A stretch of 64,000 nucleotides of DNA, taken from an uncultured Actinomycetes bacterium (lineage in GTDB: Bacteria; Actinomycetota; Actinomycetes; Nanopelagicales; Nanopelagicaceae). The notes below the pieces were generated by a model that ran no database searches, was not told the origin of the DNA, and saw only the letters and a list, made by a program, of their open reading frames with translations. The position numbers were made by a program, and so were the translations under genes. Shown here in pieces: positions 37,797-45,856 of the stretch (position 1 is its first letter; every line of letters begins with the position of its first letter). The stretch is from assembly GCA_903863015.1 (NCBI GenBank), contig CAIPAI010000057.1, forward strand, positions 1 to 64,000, given 5' to 3'.

Positions 37797-38663
37797 GGAT
37801 TTAACCAAATCCGCACCTAGAAGAAATAGCGAAAGCCAAATAAATGCGAAACCTATCCATCTCTCTTTAGACATCTCCTCATGGAGCACAAAGACGCCTA
37901 GGAGGAATTGCACACTTGGCTGTATGTACTGCAAGAGCCCAATGATTGATAGTGGAAGTCGTGTGGCGGCTCCGTTAAACATCAGAAGCGGCAGCGTTGT
38001 GACAATCCCAGCTCCAGAGAGAAGCAGAGAAGAACGAAAATCTAAGCCGAATTGGCCCTTGCCTTGGATCCCCAAGTAAATCAGTAGAGCGAGAGCCGGG
38101 ATAATGAGCACAAGTGTTTCGGCAGCCAGGGACTCTAAAGCATTCCCGTTAAAGTGCTTCTTGATGATGCCGTATAGACCCCATGTCGATGCGATGAGTA
38201 GGGCAATCCATGGGGGTCGGCCGTATGCGAAGGAAAGAATGATTACCGCGACCGCGCCAGAGGCCCCGGCCAGCCATTGGGTTCGGGAAAGCTTTTCCTT
38301 GTAGACCACAATTCCTAAAAAGACCATCACCAATGGATTGATGTAATAGCCGAGAGCAGATTCGGTGAAGTGATCGTTATTTACTGCCCAGATAAACACG
38401 AGCCAATTCGCGGAGAGCGCAAGTGATGAGCCGACGAGCCACCAGATACGACGCTTATTAACCACAAGGTGCAAGAGCACCCGAATCTTTCGTTGACCGA
38501 CAAGCAGTAAGAGACAGACAAGTAATGACCAAACGACTCTGTGGGCGAGGATTTCTAGGGCAAAAGCAGGCTTAAGTAAGGGCCAGTAGAGCGGGAAGAA
38601 TCCCCAAATTAAACAGGCAGAAACGCCATAAGCAAGGCCGGTTCGATCCAATTTTGCCGTCAA
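37755..38663 (-). CDS. rarD: RarD-type EamA family transporter
   Basis: A 302-residue membrane protein with ten predicted helices in two EamA repeats, of the RarD family. Typical features are the start GLAYGVSACLIWGFFPLYW, the helix HRVVWSLLVCLLLL, and the later WLAGASGAVAVIILS. The substrate of RarD proteins is unknown. TTG start at 38663 with GAAAGG upstream. The 3' end overlaps the polyprenyl synthase gene by 42 bases tail to tail, so both coding ends are constrained together. It closes the core block before the island. Confidence 0.88.
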   Translation of the reverse strand: MTAKLDRTGLAYGVSACLIWGFFPLYWPLLKPAFALEILAHRVVWSLLVCLLLLVGQRKIRVLLHLVVNKRRIWWLVGSSLALSANWLVFIWAVNNDHFTESALGYYINPLVMVFLGIVVYKEKLSRTQWLAGASGAVAVIILSFAYGRPPWIALLIASTWGLYGIIKKHFNGNALESLAAETLVLIIPALALLIYLGIQGKGQFGLDFRSSLLLSGAGIVTTLPLLMFNGAATRLPLSIIGLLQYIQPSVQFLLGVFVLHEEMSKERWIGFAFIWLSLFLLGADLVKSSRRTLDDSVAEAH

Positions 38664-38676
38664 GGCTCAGGCCTTT

Positions 38677-39123
38677 CTAATGAGGGTCTCTCCACATAGG
38701 TGCTCTTTGGATCGACTTATAGAGCATTCTCTCATCAAAGGGTGCGAGGGCATAACCATTTGGCTGCGGAGGGGTGGGGCTATAGCCAGTGCGTTCTGCG
38801 ATGACGCGCAAAATATCTGGGTGAGAGTAGTAAATGGTGTACGTGGCGTTGAGCAGGGCGTTTAGACATTCAGGAAGTAAAACACCGGCTTGGCGAAGAA
38901 GGCTTTCGCGTTGACTCTGGTCTAGTGACGAAAAATCCTCAGGTAACTGCCCAAGAAATTTACGAACTATATCTTCGGAACTAAGTGCAATTACATCGCC
39001 AACAAGTTCATCAATAGATATGACCGCTGCTGCGCTTTGTAAATTCTCTTGTGCCGGAATCAAAGTTTCCAACAATGCCTTCCAGGTGGTTCCAGTGATA
39101 CCAAATAATTGATGGCTCGTCAT
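38677..39123 (-). CDS. Small subunit of a GMC dehydrogenase (gluconate 2-dehydrogenase subunit 3-like), copy A
   Basis: A 148-residue protein that resembles gluconate 2-dehydrogenase subunit 3, the small partner of FAD-dependent sugar dehydrogenases. The start TTWKALLETLIPAQ and the end YYSHPDILRVIAERTGYSPTPPQPNGY carry the resemblance, and the end matches copy B at 54394. It overlaps the GMC gene by four bases and follows it in the transcript. Known partners carry a twin-arginine signal that exports the pair; none is present here, so the complex is probably cytosolic. This is the first island gene after rarD. Confidence 0.72.
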   Translation of the reverse strand: MTSHQLFGITGTTWKALLETLIPAQENLQSAAAVISIDELVGDVIALSSEDIVRKFLGQLPEDFSSLDQSQRESLLRQAGVLLPECLNALLNATYTIYYSHPDILRVIAERTGYSPTPPQPNGYALAPFDERMLYKSIQRAPMWRDPH

Positions 39124-40721
39124 CGCGAGCTCTCTAGAATTTGTGCGCCCACCATAGAGTCGGCGGCGCGCAACGCAATCGCTTGAATCGTTGACGTTGG
39201 ATTAAGCGCACCCACGGTAACGAAAACGCCTCCATCGACGATATATAGATTAGGACAATCATGACTTTGGCCGAATTCATTAACAACGGAAGTTTTTGGA
39301 TCGCTGCCCATACGTGCTGTCCCTAGTAAATGAAAACCAGCGCTTGTGACGAGATCTACAACTCGGATATCAGTTGCTCCAGCTTCTTTCAGTACACCGC
39401 GATTAACTTCGATTCCAAAATCAAGAATCTTCCGAGCATTTTCGCTCACGCGGTAGGAAATCTTAGGTGCCGCAATTCCAAAACGATCTTTGAGCGTGGG
39501 AGAGAGAGTCACGCGGTTATGCGATTCCGGTAAGTCTTCGCTTGTAACAGTGATGCTTGCCGTGTGGCCGAATTGGCTATAGAAATCTTCATGATGGCCA
39601 GCACCCCAAGCAACCGGCAGAGTATAGGTTCCCAGAGCTGAACCGAGCGGACCATCACTTCGAATCGTCTGCGCTTGAAATCCGCGAACGAACCCTCGGT
39701 CAGCATTGCTTTCGTAGAACTCTTGACTGTAAATGCTGCAGGCAAATGGGCCCATAAAACCGTCCATGGCTTCTGGGAAAATTCCGGTAACAAGGGCAGT
39801 GGGGTGAAACATCAGATTGCGTCCTACCTGGTCGCTACTGTTTGCCAGTCCATTGGGGCACCAGTCGGCAGCACTTAAAAGTAGGAGTCGCGCTGTTCCG
39901 ACGCCATTTCCGGCAAGTACTACATTCTCTGCCTGGATCTCTTGTGGATTGCCCTGGGCATCAAAGTAGGTGACCCCAGTGACTCTGCCGGATGTCGAAA
40001 GAATTCTCGAAACTCTCGCTTCAGTGATGAGTCGTATTTTGCTTGCATGAATGTCGGACCAGTAAGTCACATCGGTACTTGCTCTTGATTTGCGCGGACA
40101 TCCCAAATCGCAAGGACCACAATTGTTGCAGGCAAGTCGATCTCCGTGATCAGCGGTCATGATGGCTGCGTCAACTGGCCACCAATGATAATTAAGACGA
40201 TCGTAAGCGGCGGCAATTCTTTCAGCCCCGGCACCCAAGGGAAGTGCGGGCATGATTCGATGAGGCTTACTTGGATACGCCGGGTCTCCGTCATGCCCGG
40301 CAACCCCCATCATTCGATCATTAATTTCAAAGTAAGGTTCAAGATCGAAGTATGAGAGCGGCCAATCATCGCCAACGCCGTCGAGCGACTTCACTCGAAA
40401 ATCTTCGGGTTTTAGCCGAGGGAAGTGTGCGCCCCAGTGAATTGTTGAGCCGCCAACAGCGTTATAGAGCATGGGGCTAATATCGCTATCAGAGTCATCA
40501 ATCGGATAATCCCAAGAATTCTTTCGAATATTTGGGTTGGGGTGGTGGGTGCGGTGTCGGGCTCGCTCCCAACCAAAAGTGAGCGATGGTGAGCTATCGG
40601 GAGCAACCCATCCACCTTGTTCTAAGACAGTCACGTTCGCGCCCTGTTGAGCCAGTCTCCAGGCTGCAGCGCTGCCGGCAGCTCCTGCACCGATGACTAA
40701 GAATTCGCATGACGACTTCAT
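39120..40721 (-). CDS. GMC family FAD oxidoreductase with a cysteine cluster, copy A
   Basis: A 533-residue flavoprotein of the GMC oxidoreductase group related to gluconate and FAD-glucose dehydrogenases. The FAD fold is VIGAGAAGSAAAWRLA at residues 9-24; the C-terminal active-site region has HLLGTARMG and the NPTSTIQAIALR motif, supplying the His and Asn pair. Cysteines 198, 201, 204 and 208 form ACNNCGPCDLGCP; the C-x5-C-x3-C spacing matches the [3Fe-4S] site known in FAD-glucose dehydrogenase from memory. No signal peptide. The ATG has a TACTAT box six bases upstream. The substrate is unknown; a sugar, polyol or cyclic alcohol is likely. About half of the residues appear shared with copy B. 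Confidence 0.82.
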   Translation of the reverse strand: MKSSCEFLVIGAGAAGSAAAWRLAQQGANVTVLEQGGWVAPDSSPSLTFGWERARHRTHHPNPNIRKNSWDYPIDDSDSDISPMLYNAVGGSTIHWGAHFPRLKPEDFRVKSLDGVGDDWPLSYFDLEPYFEINDRMMGVAGHDGDPAYPSKPHRIMPALPLGAGAERIAAAYDRLNYHWWPVDAAIMTADHGDRLACNNCGPCDLGCPRKSRASTDVTYWSDIHASKIRLITEARVSRILSTSGRVTGVTYFDAQGNPQEIQAENVVLAGNGVGTARLLLLSAADWCPNGLANSSDQVGRNLMFHPTALVTGIFPEAMDGFMGPFACSIYSQEFYESNADRGFVRGFQAQTIRSDGPLGSALGTYTLPVAWGAGHHEDFYSQFGHTASITVTSEDLPESHNRVTLSPTLKDRFGIAAPKISYRVSENARKILDFGIEVNRGVLKEAGATDIRVVDLVTSAGFHLLGTARMGSDPKTSVVNEFGQSHDCPNLYIVDGGVFVTVGALNPTSTIQAIALRAADSMVGAQILESSR

Positions 40722-40733
40722 TCCAAAATAGTA
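40722..40733 (-). promoter_or_regulatory. -10 box of GMC copy A, leaderless type
   Basis: Minus strand TACTAT (40728-40733), then TTTGGA and the ATG. It shows that the leaderless arrangement also occurs in the island. Confidence 0.5.
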
Positions 40734-40768
40734 CAGCCGGTGGGAGTGCGGTAACGAACTCCTGGGCT

Positions 40769-40807
40769 TAGTATCTGATGGGCTTTAAAATAGTTACAGG
40801 GGGAGAG
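40769..40807 (+). promoter_or_regulatory. -10 box and leader of SDR copy A
   Basis: TAGTAT at 40769-40774 would start a short leader that holds GGGGGAG directly before the ATG at 40808. The start is set by this ribosome binding site rather than by the in-frame ATG at 40778. Confidence 0.4.
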
Positions 40808-41581
40808 ATGAACGACCACTCTAATAAGGGCGTAGTAGTGACTGGTGCCGGAAATGGCATTGGTCGCGGCATTGCAGAGCGCTTCATTAAGGAAGGAGCG
40901 CATGTGGTGCTCCTAGATATCAATGAGGCCGCAGTCTCCTCGCTGGCAAAATCCCTCGGACCCAACGCGCATGCAATCGTGGGCGATGTCCGTGACGAGT
41001 CAGCTATTCAAAGCGCTATCGATGAAGCGGTAAGCAGAGCGGGAGCGCTCGATATTATGGTCAATAATGCCGGCATCATCACGATTGCCCCCATCGTGGA
41101 CACCGACAGAGATAGTTGGATGCGAATTCTTGAAATCAACGTGGTTGGAATAGCCTTGGGTTCAAAGCTCGCTGCTAAACAAATGATTGCTCAAGGTCGA
41201 GGTGGCGTCATTGTTAATGCCTCTTCTGGAGGTGGTCGCCATGGCGTCGCTAATCTCTCCCAGTATTGCGCTTCAAAGGCAGCGATCATCATGATGAGTC
41301 AATCCCTGTCACAAGAGTTGGCGCCCCACAAAATTCGCGTTAACTGCTATACGCCTGGGCACATCATGACTCCACTTTGGGATGATATTGCTGATGGAAT
41401 GAGCACGAAGTTGGGGCAATCAAGAGACCAAACCCTCGATACATTTTTAGAGACTGTTCCTTGGGGGCGTTTTGGAACTCCGGCAGACGTAGCAGCTTCG
41501 GTTTCGTGGCTCTGTACAGATGATGCTGAGTACATTAGTGGCCAATGCATTGCAATGAATGGTGCCGAATTGCCTTGGTAG
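40808..41581 (+). CDS. Short-chain dehydrogenase/reductase, copy A
   Basis: A 257-residue classical SDR. The cofactor motif is VVVTGAGNGIGRG near residue 10, with a following DINEAA that suggests preference for NAD(H); then NNAG, the catalytic serine in NASSGGG, and YCASK. The end has GQCIAMNGAELPW. It is divergent from GMC copy A and may act on its keto product. SDR copy B (55184) shares the phrase KQMIAQGRGG-like helix and follows GMC copy B, so both modules have the same three components. Substrate unknown. Confidence 0.85.
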   Translation: MNDHSNKGVVVTGAGNGIGRGIAERFIKEGAHVVLLDINEAAVSSLAKSLGPNAHAIVGDVRDESAIQSAIDEAVSRAGALDIMVNNAGIITIAPIVDTDRDSWMRILEINVVGIALGSKLAAKQMIAQGRGGVIVNASSGGGRHGVANLSQYCASKAAIIMMSQSLSQELAPHKIRVNCYTPGHIMTPLWDDIADGMSTKLGQSRDQTLDTFLETVPWGRFGTPADVAASVSWLCTDDAEYISGQCIAMNGAELPW

Positions 41582-41588
41582 GAAGTTC

Positions 41589-42428
41589 TTAGGATTGTGA
41601 GAATTCCTGGGCGATTTCTTTGCGATAGGTAATCCAAACATCGTCATGGGCTTTAACGTGTTTGAGAAATTCTTCGAAGGCACCAATTCTTCCTGGGCGT
41701 CCCACGATGCGTAGGTGTAAGCCAACGGACATCATGCGTGGTTGTTCAAGGCGCTCTTCGTAAAGCCGATTAAAGGTATCAATATTGTATTTGAGCCAAT
41801 CCGTTGGCGTGTAGCCAGGATCTGCCCACATTTTCATATCGTTCGTATCGATGGCATAAGGCACTATGACGATTGGGCCCTCTTTGGTCTCTTCCCAGAA
41901 GGGCCAATCTCCTGAGTAATCGTCCATGCTGTAAAGAAAGCCTTCTGATTGTAAAATTGACCTAGTTTCTTCGGTAAAAAGATAGCGAGAGAGATGTCCA
42001 ACTGGTGCCACTCCGATAGAGCGTTTAATTGAATCACGCGCTGAAACAATGAAGTTACGTTCCTCTTCTGGGCTCATCTTGAATTGATGAATCCAGCGGT
42101 GCCCATGGCTGGCCGCTTCGTCACCACGGCTCTTGATAAAGTCGGCAATTTGCGGGGCGCGTTCTAGAGCTACGGCGGCGCAAGTCCAGGTTGCGGGAAC
42201 GTCATACTTCGTTAAGAGATCGGCGACTCGTTTGAAACCCTCTTTGATCCCGTATCTGTAATTTGATTCATTTCCGGGATTTCGCACGGCTCCTTTGGTC
42301 ACCAAATTCATCTCATCTACCGGCTCGGCTTTTCCGTCACCATCGAGAATTGATATTTCAGCGCCCTCTTCAACGTTAACTACGATTGAAAGGGCGAGAG
42401 CGGTCTGAGATGGGCGTGGGGTGAGCAT
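41589..42428 (-). CDS. Polysaccharide deacetylase-fold hydrolase (PuuE-like)
   Basis: A 279-residue protein of the NodB/CE4 fold, closest in pattern to the cytosolic PuuE-like group that includes allantoinase and cyclic imidases rather than cell-wall deacetylases. Features are the start SIVVNVEEGAE, YGIKEGFKRVADLL, VPATWTCAAVALE, and SHGHRWIHQ. There is no signal peptide. The family opens cyclic amide rings, which would suit the amidase and isochorismatase-fold genes of the island; this is inferred. A strong GGAGGAAAG precedes the ATG, and a TAGTGT -10 shared with the divergent hydratase lies at 42462-42467. Confidence 0.75.
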   Translation of the reverse strand: MLTPRPSQTALALSIVVNVEEGAEISILDGDGKAEPVDEMNLVTKGAVRNPGNESNYRYGIKEGFKRVADLLTKYDVPATWTCAAVALERAPQIADFIKSRGDEAASHGHRWIHQFKMSPEEERNFIVSARDSIKRSIGVAPVGHLSRYLFTEETRSILQSEGFLYSMDDYSGDWPFWEETKEGPIVIVPYAIDTNDMKMWADPGYTPTDWLKYNIDTFNRLYEERLEQPRMMSVGLHLRIVGRPGRIGAFEEFLKHVKAHDDVWITYRKEIAQEFSQS

Positions 42429-42460
42429 CTTTCCTCCGGGCGGGCAGTGTCAGTAGTGGG

Positions 42461-42472
42461 TACACTATCAGG
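42461..42472. promoter_or_regulatory. Overlapping divergent -10 boxes between deacetylase-fold gene and hydratase
   Basis: The 7-mer TACACTA (42461-42467) gives TACACT on the plus strand, six bases before the GTG of the hydratase, and TAGTGT on the minus strand, about 35 bases before the deacetylase-fold ATG. It is the same symmetric TANNNTA arrangement as between menE and menB. Confidence 0.5.
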
Positions 42473-43240
42473 GTGACTGATCTCGAATTAGTGATTAGCG
42501 ATGGCATCGCTCGACTCATCATCAATCGCCCTGAACGCAAGAATGCACTTAATTCAGAAATGTGGGCGGAGATTCCACGACTTCTAGATCAAGCGAGTGG
42601 AGTTCGAGCCCTCGCAGTTCAATCCTCCACCCCCGGACTCTTCTCTGCCGGCGCCGACATAAACGAATATCGTGAGAATGCCGGAAATTCAGAATGGGGA
42701 TTTGAAAGCCAGGCACGAGTCGGTAGGGCGCTGAGTGCACTTCGCGCATTCGAAGCGCCAACATTTGCATTGGTGGATGGCCCGTGTTTCGGTGGTGGCG
42801 CAGGTATAGCAAGTGCATGCGATTTCCGTATTGCAACGGAAGGCGCGACCTTTGCGATAACTCCTACAAAATTGGGGATGCTCTATCCATACGAGGAAAT
42901 GGTGCATCTCGTTGATCTAGTTGGTGTGACTGTCGCCAAGCGAATTATCTACTCCGGAGCAGCATTTACCGCATCTTGGGCTCTGAAGGTCGGTTTCGTC
43001 GACGATGTCGTGGCGGATTCAGATCTATACAGTGCGTTTCAAAGTCGCATTTCAGATTTAGCAGTTGTTAGTTTAGAAGCCGTACGCAATACGAAGAAGA
43101 TGTTCGCTCGAATATCTTCTGGGATTCGGATTGAAGATGATGTTGCGCGGTCAGCAATTGTAGAAGCTTTGAAAAGTGCTGATCACCTCGAGGGACTCAA
43201 TGCATTTCTCGAAAGGCGCCCAGCAAAATTTAGTGAGTAG
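42473..43240 (+). CDS. Enoyl-CoA hydratase/isomerase family protein
   Basis: A 255-residue crotonase-fold protein. The oxyanion hole regions are GLFSAGADINEY near residue 60 and DGPCFGGGAGIASACDFRIA near residue 103. The second glutamate expected for hydratases is not obvious in the segment PTKLGMLYPYEEM, so isomerase or hydrolase chemistry is possible. It stands alone on the plus strand between minus-strand genes and overlaps the amidase end by 11 bases. It likely works on the CoA ester produced by the ligase at 44477. Confidence 0.85.
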   Translation: MTDLELVISDGIARLIINRPERKNALNSEMWAEIPRLLDQASGVRALAVQSSTPGLFSAGADINEYRENAGNSEWGFESQARVGRALSALRAFEAPTFALVDGPCFGGGAGIASACDFRIATEGATFAITPTKLGMLYPYEEMVHLVDLVGVTVAKRIIYSGAAFTASWALKVGFVDDVVADSDLYSAFQSRISDLAVVSLEAVRNTKKMFARISSGIRIEDDVARSAIVEALKSADHLEGLNAFLERRPAKFSE

Positions 43241-44480
43241 TATTAAATTCTCTTTCTAGCCAAAGCCCCAAGTTAAGTACGTTTTCATCGCTCTCGCCTA
43301 CCAATTGGACCGACCGCCGAGTTGTTGGTTCGACGATCGAAAGAGATGATAATCCCGAAATATTGACCCAAGCTGCTAAATCGGCGGCATTAGGAGGATT
43401 CGCGCTGAGAGCCGGCGCTCCTGCCGCTGTAGTGGGAAGAACCATGACATCGAACGTCTTAAAGAGCGCACGCGTCTGGCTTTGGAACTCCGCGATCTTC
43501 GCTTTAGTTTCCGCAATTTTCCTGGGCGGCAAAGTGTTAACAAAATTCATAATCGAGAGAAACTCCTCCGAAAAACCCTGTTGGGTGGTGGATCCGGAAA
43601 GGCCTAAGCTCTCGCTGCCTTCAAGTTCGCAGATAAGTAAGCCTGCTCTCCTTATTGCACCTGCGTCAAAACCTTCAATTGTTCGTTCTTCGAGGCTCGC
43701 TAGTTTGCTCAATATTTGATGCACGGCGCTTTGGCCAAGAGGATCTGCATCCCTTGAGAGTTGCGAGCCCACGATCCGCAAAGTTGAAGGATCGATAGGG
43801 GAGTAGGCAATATTTTGCGCGGCAGAAAGGATTGCTACCAAATCGCTTACTGATGTAGTGAGAAACCCTACCGAGTCGAATTCCTCTGCAAGCCGGACTA
43901 GACCTTGGTTTGAGATTCTTCCTCTCGAAGGTTTGTATCCGACAATCTCACAGTAGGCAGCTGGGATTCGTACGCTGCCCATAGTGTCTGAGCCAAGTGA
44001 AAATGGAAGTACCTCTGATCCGACGATAGCTGCAGAGCCACCGCTTGATCCGCCAGCGTTGAGCCGTGGGTCAAGCGGGTTACTGCATAAGCCAGTGAAA
44101 GCATTCGCAGTGACAGCGCCAACAGCGCCTTCTGCCATGGTGGTGGTTAATGTCGGGATGGCTCCGAGTTCACGAAGTCGAGAGACGATCCAACTATCGA
44201 CGCTCGCTTTAACTTCGTTACTACGCGTCCCAGATGTAGTGACAACTCCCTTGATATCAATATTGGCTTTTACGCCAAAAGGAATTCCATCGATACTAGA
44301 TCTCTGCAAGCCATTGGCACGTCTTGAATCTGCTTCTAAAGCCTCAATACGCGCATATTCAATTCGCTGTTCCACTGCATGGTGTTCATCAATTACTTCA
44401 AGGGCGTTCTTAACAAGTTCTTGGGATGTGACTTCACCGGAAGCTAACCGGAGAGTTGTTGCCGAAAGTGTTGATTTCAT
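43230..44480 (-). CDS. Amidase signature family hydrolase
   Basis: A 416-residue amidase of the Ser-Ser-Lys type. The catalytic lysine is Lys71 in GIPFGVKANIDI, the GGSSGG loop is at residues 143-148, and the nucleophile is Ser169 in GSDTMGSVRIPA. Met167 replaces the glycine usual in that motif. It is somewhat shorter than average (450-500). It is the last gene of the mmgE-like, CoA ligase, amidase unit and overlaps the ligase by four bases. It probably frees a carboxylic acid from an amide for the ligase; the substrate is unknown. Confidence 0.85.
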   Translation of the reverse strand: MKSTLSATTLRLASGEVTSQELVKNALEVIDEHHAVEQRIEYARIEALEADSRRANGLQRSSIDGIPFGVKANIDIKGVVTTSGTRSNEVKASVDSWIVSRLRELGAIPTLTTTMAEGAVGAVTANAFTGLCSNPLDPRLNAGGSSGGSAAIVGSEVLPFSLGSDTMGSVRIPAAYCEIVGYKPSRGRISNQGLVRLAEEFDSVGFLTTSVSDLVAILSAAQNIAYSPIDPSTLRIVGSQLSRDADPLGQSAVHQILSKLASLEERTIEGFDAGAIRRAGLLICELEGSESLGLSGSTTQQGFSEEFLSIMNFVNTLPPRKIAETKAKIAEFQSQTRALFKTFDVMVLPTTAAGAPALSANPPNAADLAAWVNISGLSSLSIVEPTTRRSVQLVGESDENVLNLGLWLEREFNTTH

Positions 44481-45856
44481 GCGCGAGCGTCTACGAGGCG
44501 GATCGGCTTTTGCCTGGTCGTCAACTGAGTGATTTCTGCAGTCTCCCCAACTCCCACGATCTCGGCGCCGATTTTGAGACCCAAGGTGGCAGAGAGGTGA
44601 TCTTCTATCTGGAGCCTTATCGATTCGCTCTGTTCGCGGACTTCGACTACGACTACTAAGTGATCCGATCCCGAAGGAGCCTTCTCGAGTCTGGCAAAGT
44701 ACTCGCCGCTAAAACCGGGGATGTTAACCAGAATGGCGCTCAATGCTGTGGGGTAAACGTTAATTCCCCGTAGCTTCACCATGTTGTCACTGCGTCCGAG
44801 TAATCCAGCCATTCGGTCGAAAGGCATGTTGGAACTTCCGTGGCCAGGGAGAAGGGCGGTGAGGTCGTGAGTGTTAAATCGAATGAGAGGTGCAAGGTCT
44901 GATTTCGCGAGGCTGGTCACCACTAATTCACCGGTCTCACCGCGAGGTGTGGGTGCGTGAGTCTCTGAATCTAAGACCTCTACGAAATTTGCATCTTCCC
45001 AAATATAAAGTCCGTCGCGCTCGGGTCCTTCTGTTGAGAGAATTCCAGTATCTGCTACTCCGTACCAATTGAATGCTGGTACGCCTCCCCAGGCATCTTC
45101 AAGTTTCTTACGGCCGCCTTCGGGCAGATGGCCGATAATCATGCGAACGTTGAGATCCTTCACTGGATCAAGCCCTTGTTCGCGAACCACTTCAGCTAGT
45201 CGTAGAAGGTAATCGGAAAATCCCACCAAAACTGTTGCTCCGAAGCGTTTGATAAGTTCGACTTGCCGTTCAGAGCGAGTTTCAGCGCCGGTACCGGCAG
45301 AAATATACGTTGCCTCGGTGTATCGGATTATCGATTCGCGTATGTAGTGCCCTCCGTTGATGAGGCCATGTCCATAAACGCCATGCACAACGTCGTCCGC
45401 ATTTACTCCGAGCCACCGATAAGTGCGGCCGAGAAGTAGGTTTTGTACTTCACGACCCCAAGGGCCCCAGACCACCGGCTGTGGGGCACCTGTCGTACCA
45501 CTGGTGGTTTGCACGACACGTGGTCCCGATTTGCCGGTTGCTGGAAGCGCTAGCGAACCAAACGGAGGAAACGCTTCGACGTCATTCAAGATAGCTGTCT
45601 TATCCACGAGGGGAAGGAGATGAAGATCTTCCAGAGATTTAATATCTCCGACCCCGACGCCGGCTGCCTTCCACGTACTTTGATAAAATGGCGTCGCCCA
45701 CGCGAGCGCTAATACTTTTTGGAATTCACTTTCCTGAATAGAGCGAAGTTCGTCGCGCGACATACCTTCATATTGATTGATGAAATCTCTTCCGCTGGGA
45801 AAGGATTTTGAAAATTCCGATGTATCAAAGGAATCAAAGTATGGGGAGTTGCTCAT
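44477..45856 (-). CDS. Phenylacetate-CoA ligase-like AMP-forming enzyme
   Basis: A 459-residue adenylate-forming enzyme of the PaaK family. The phosphate loop is VVQTTSGTTGAPQPVVW near residue 115; FNWYGVADTG replaces the usual glutamate-containing motif (YG-E); the hinge is LLGRSDNMVKLRGINVYP near residue 370; and the final KPIRL holds the C-terminal lysine. It should activate an aromatic or other carboxylic acid as its CoA ester. It overlaps the neighbours on both sides by four bases, so it is translationally coupled to the amidase and the MmgE/PrpD gene. Confidence 0.85.
   Translation of the reverse strand: MSNSPYFDSFDTSEFSKSFPSGRDFINQYEGMSRDELRSIQESEFQKVLALAWATPFYQSTWKAAGVGVGDIKSLEDLHLLPLVDKTAILNDVEAFPPFGSLALPATGKSGPRVVQTTSGTTGAPQPVVWGPWGREVQNLLLGRTYRWLGVNADDVVHGVYGHGLINGGHYIRESIIRYTEATYISAGTGAETRSERQVELIKRFGATVLVGFSDYLLRLAEVVREQGLDPVKDLNVRMIIGHLPEGGRKKLEDAWGGVPAFNWYGVADTGILSTEGPERDGLYIWEDANFVEVLDSETHAPTPRGETGELVVTSLAKSDLAPLIRFNTHDLTALLPGHGSSNMPFDRMAGLLGRSDNMVKLRGINVYPTALSAILVNIPGFSGEYFARLEKAPSGSDHLVVVVEVREQSESIRLQIEDHLSATLGLKIGAEIVGVGETAEITQLTTRQKPIRLVDARA

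Noticed and set aside
38677-40721. Gluconate or glucose dehydrogenase as a firm function
   Set aside because: The families match, but there is no export signal and no cytochrome subunit, so the substrate and acceptor cannot be taken from those enzymes.
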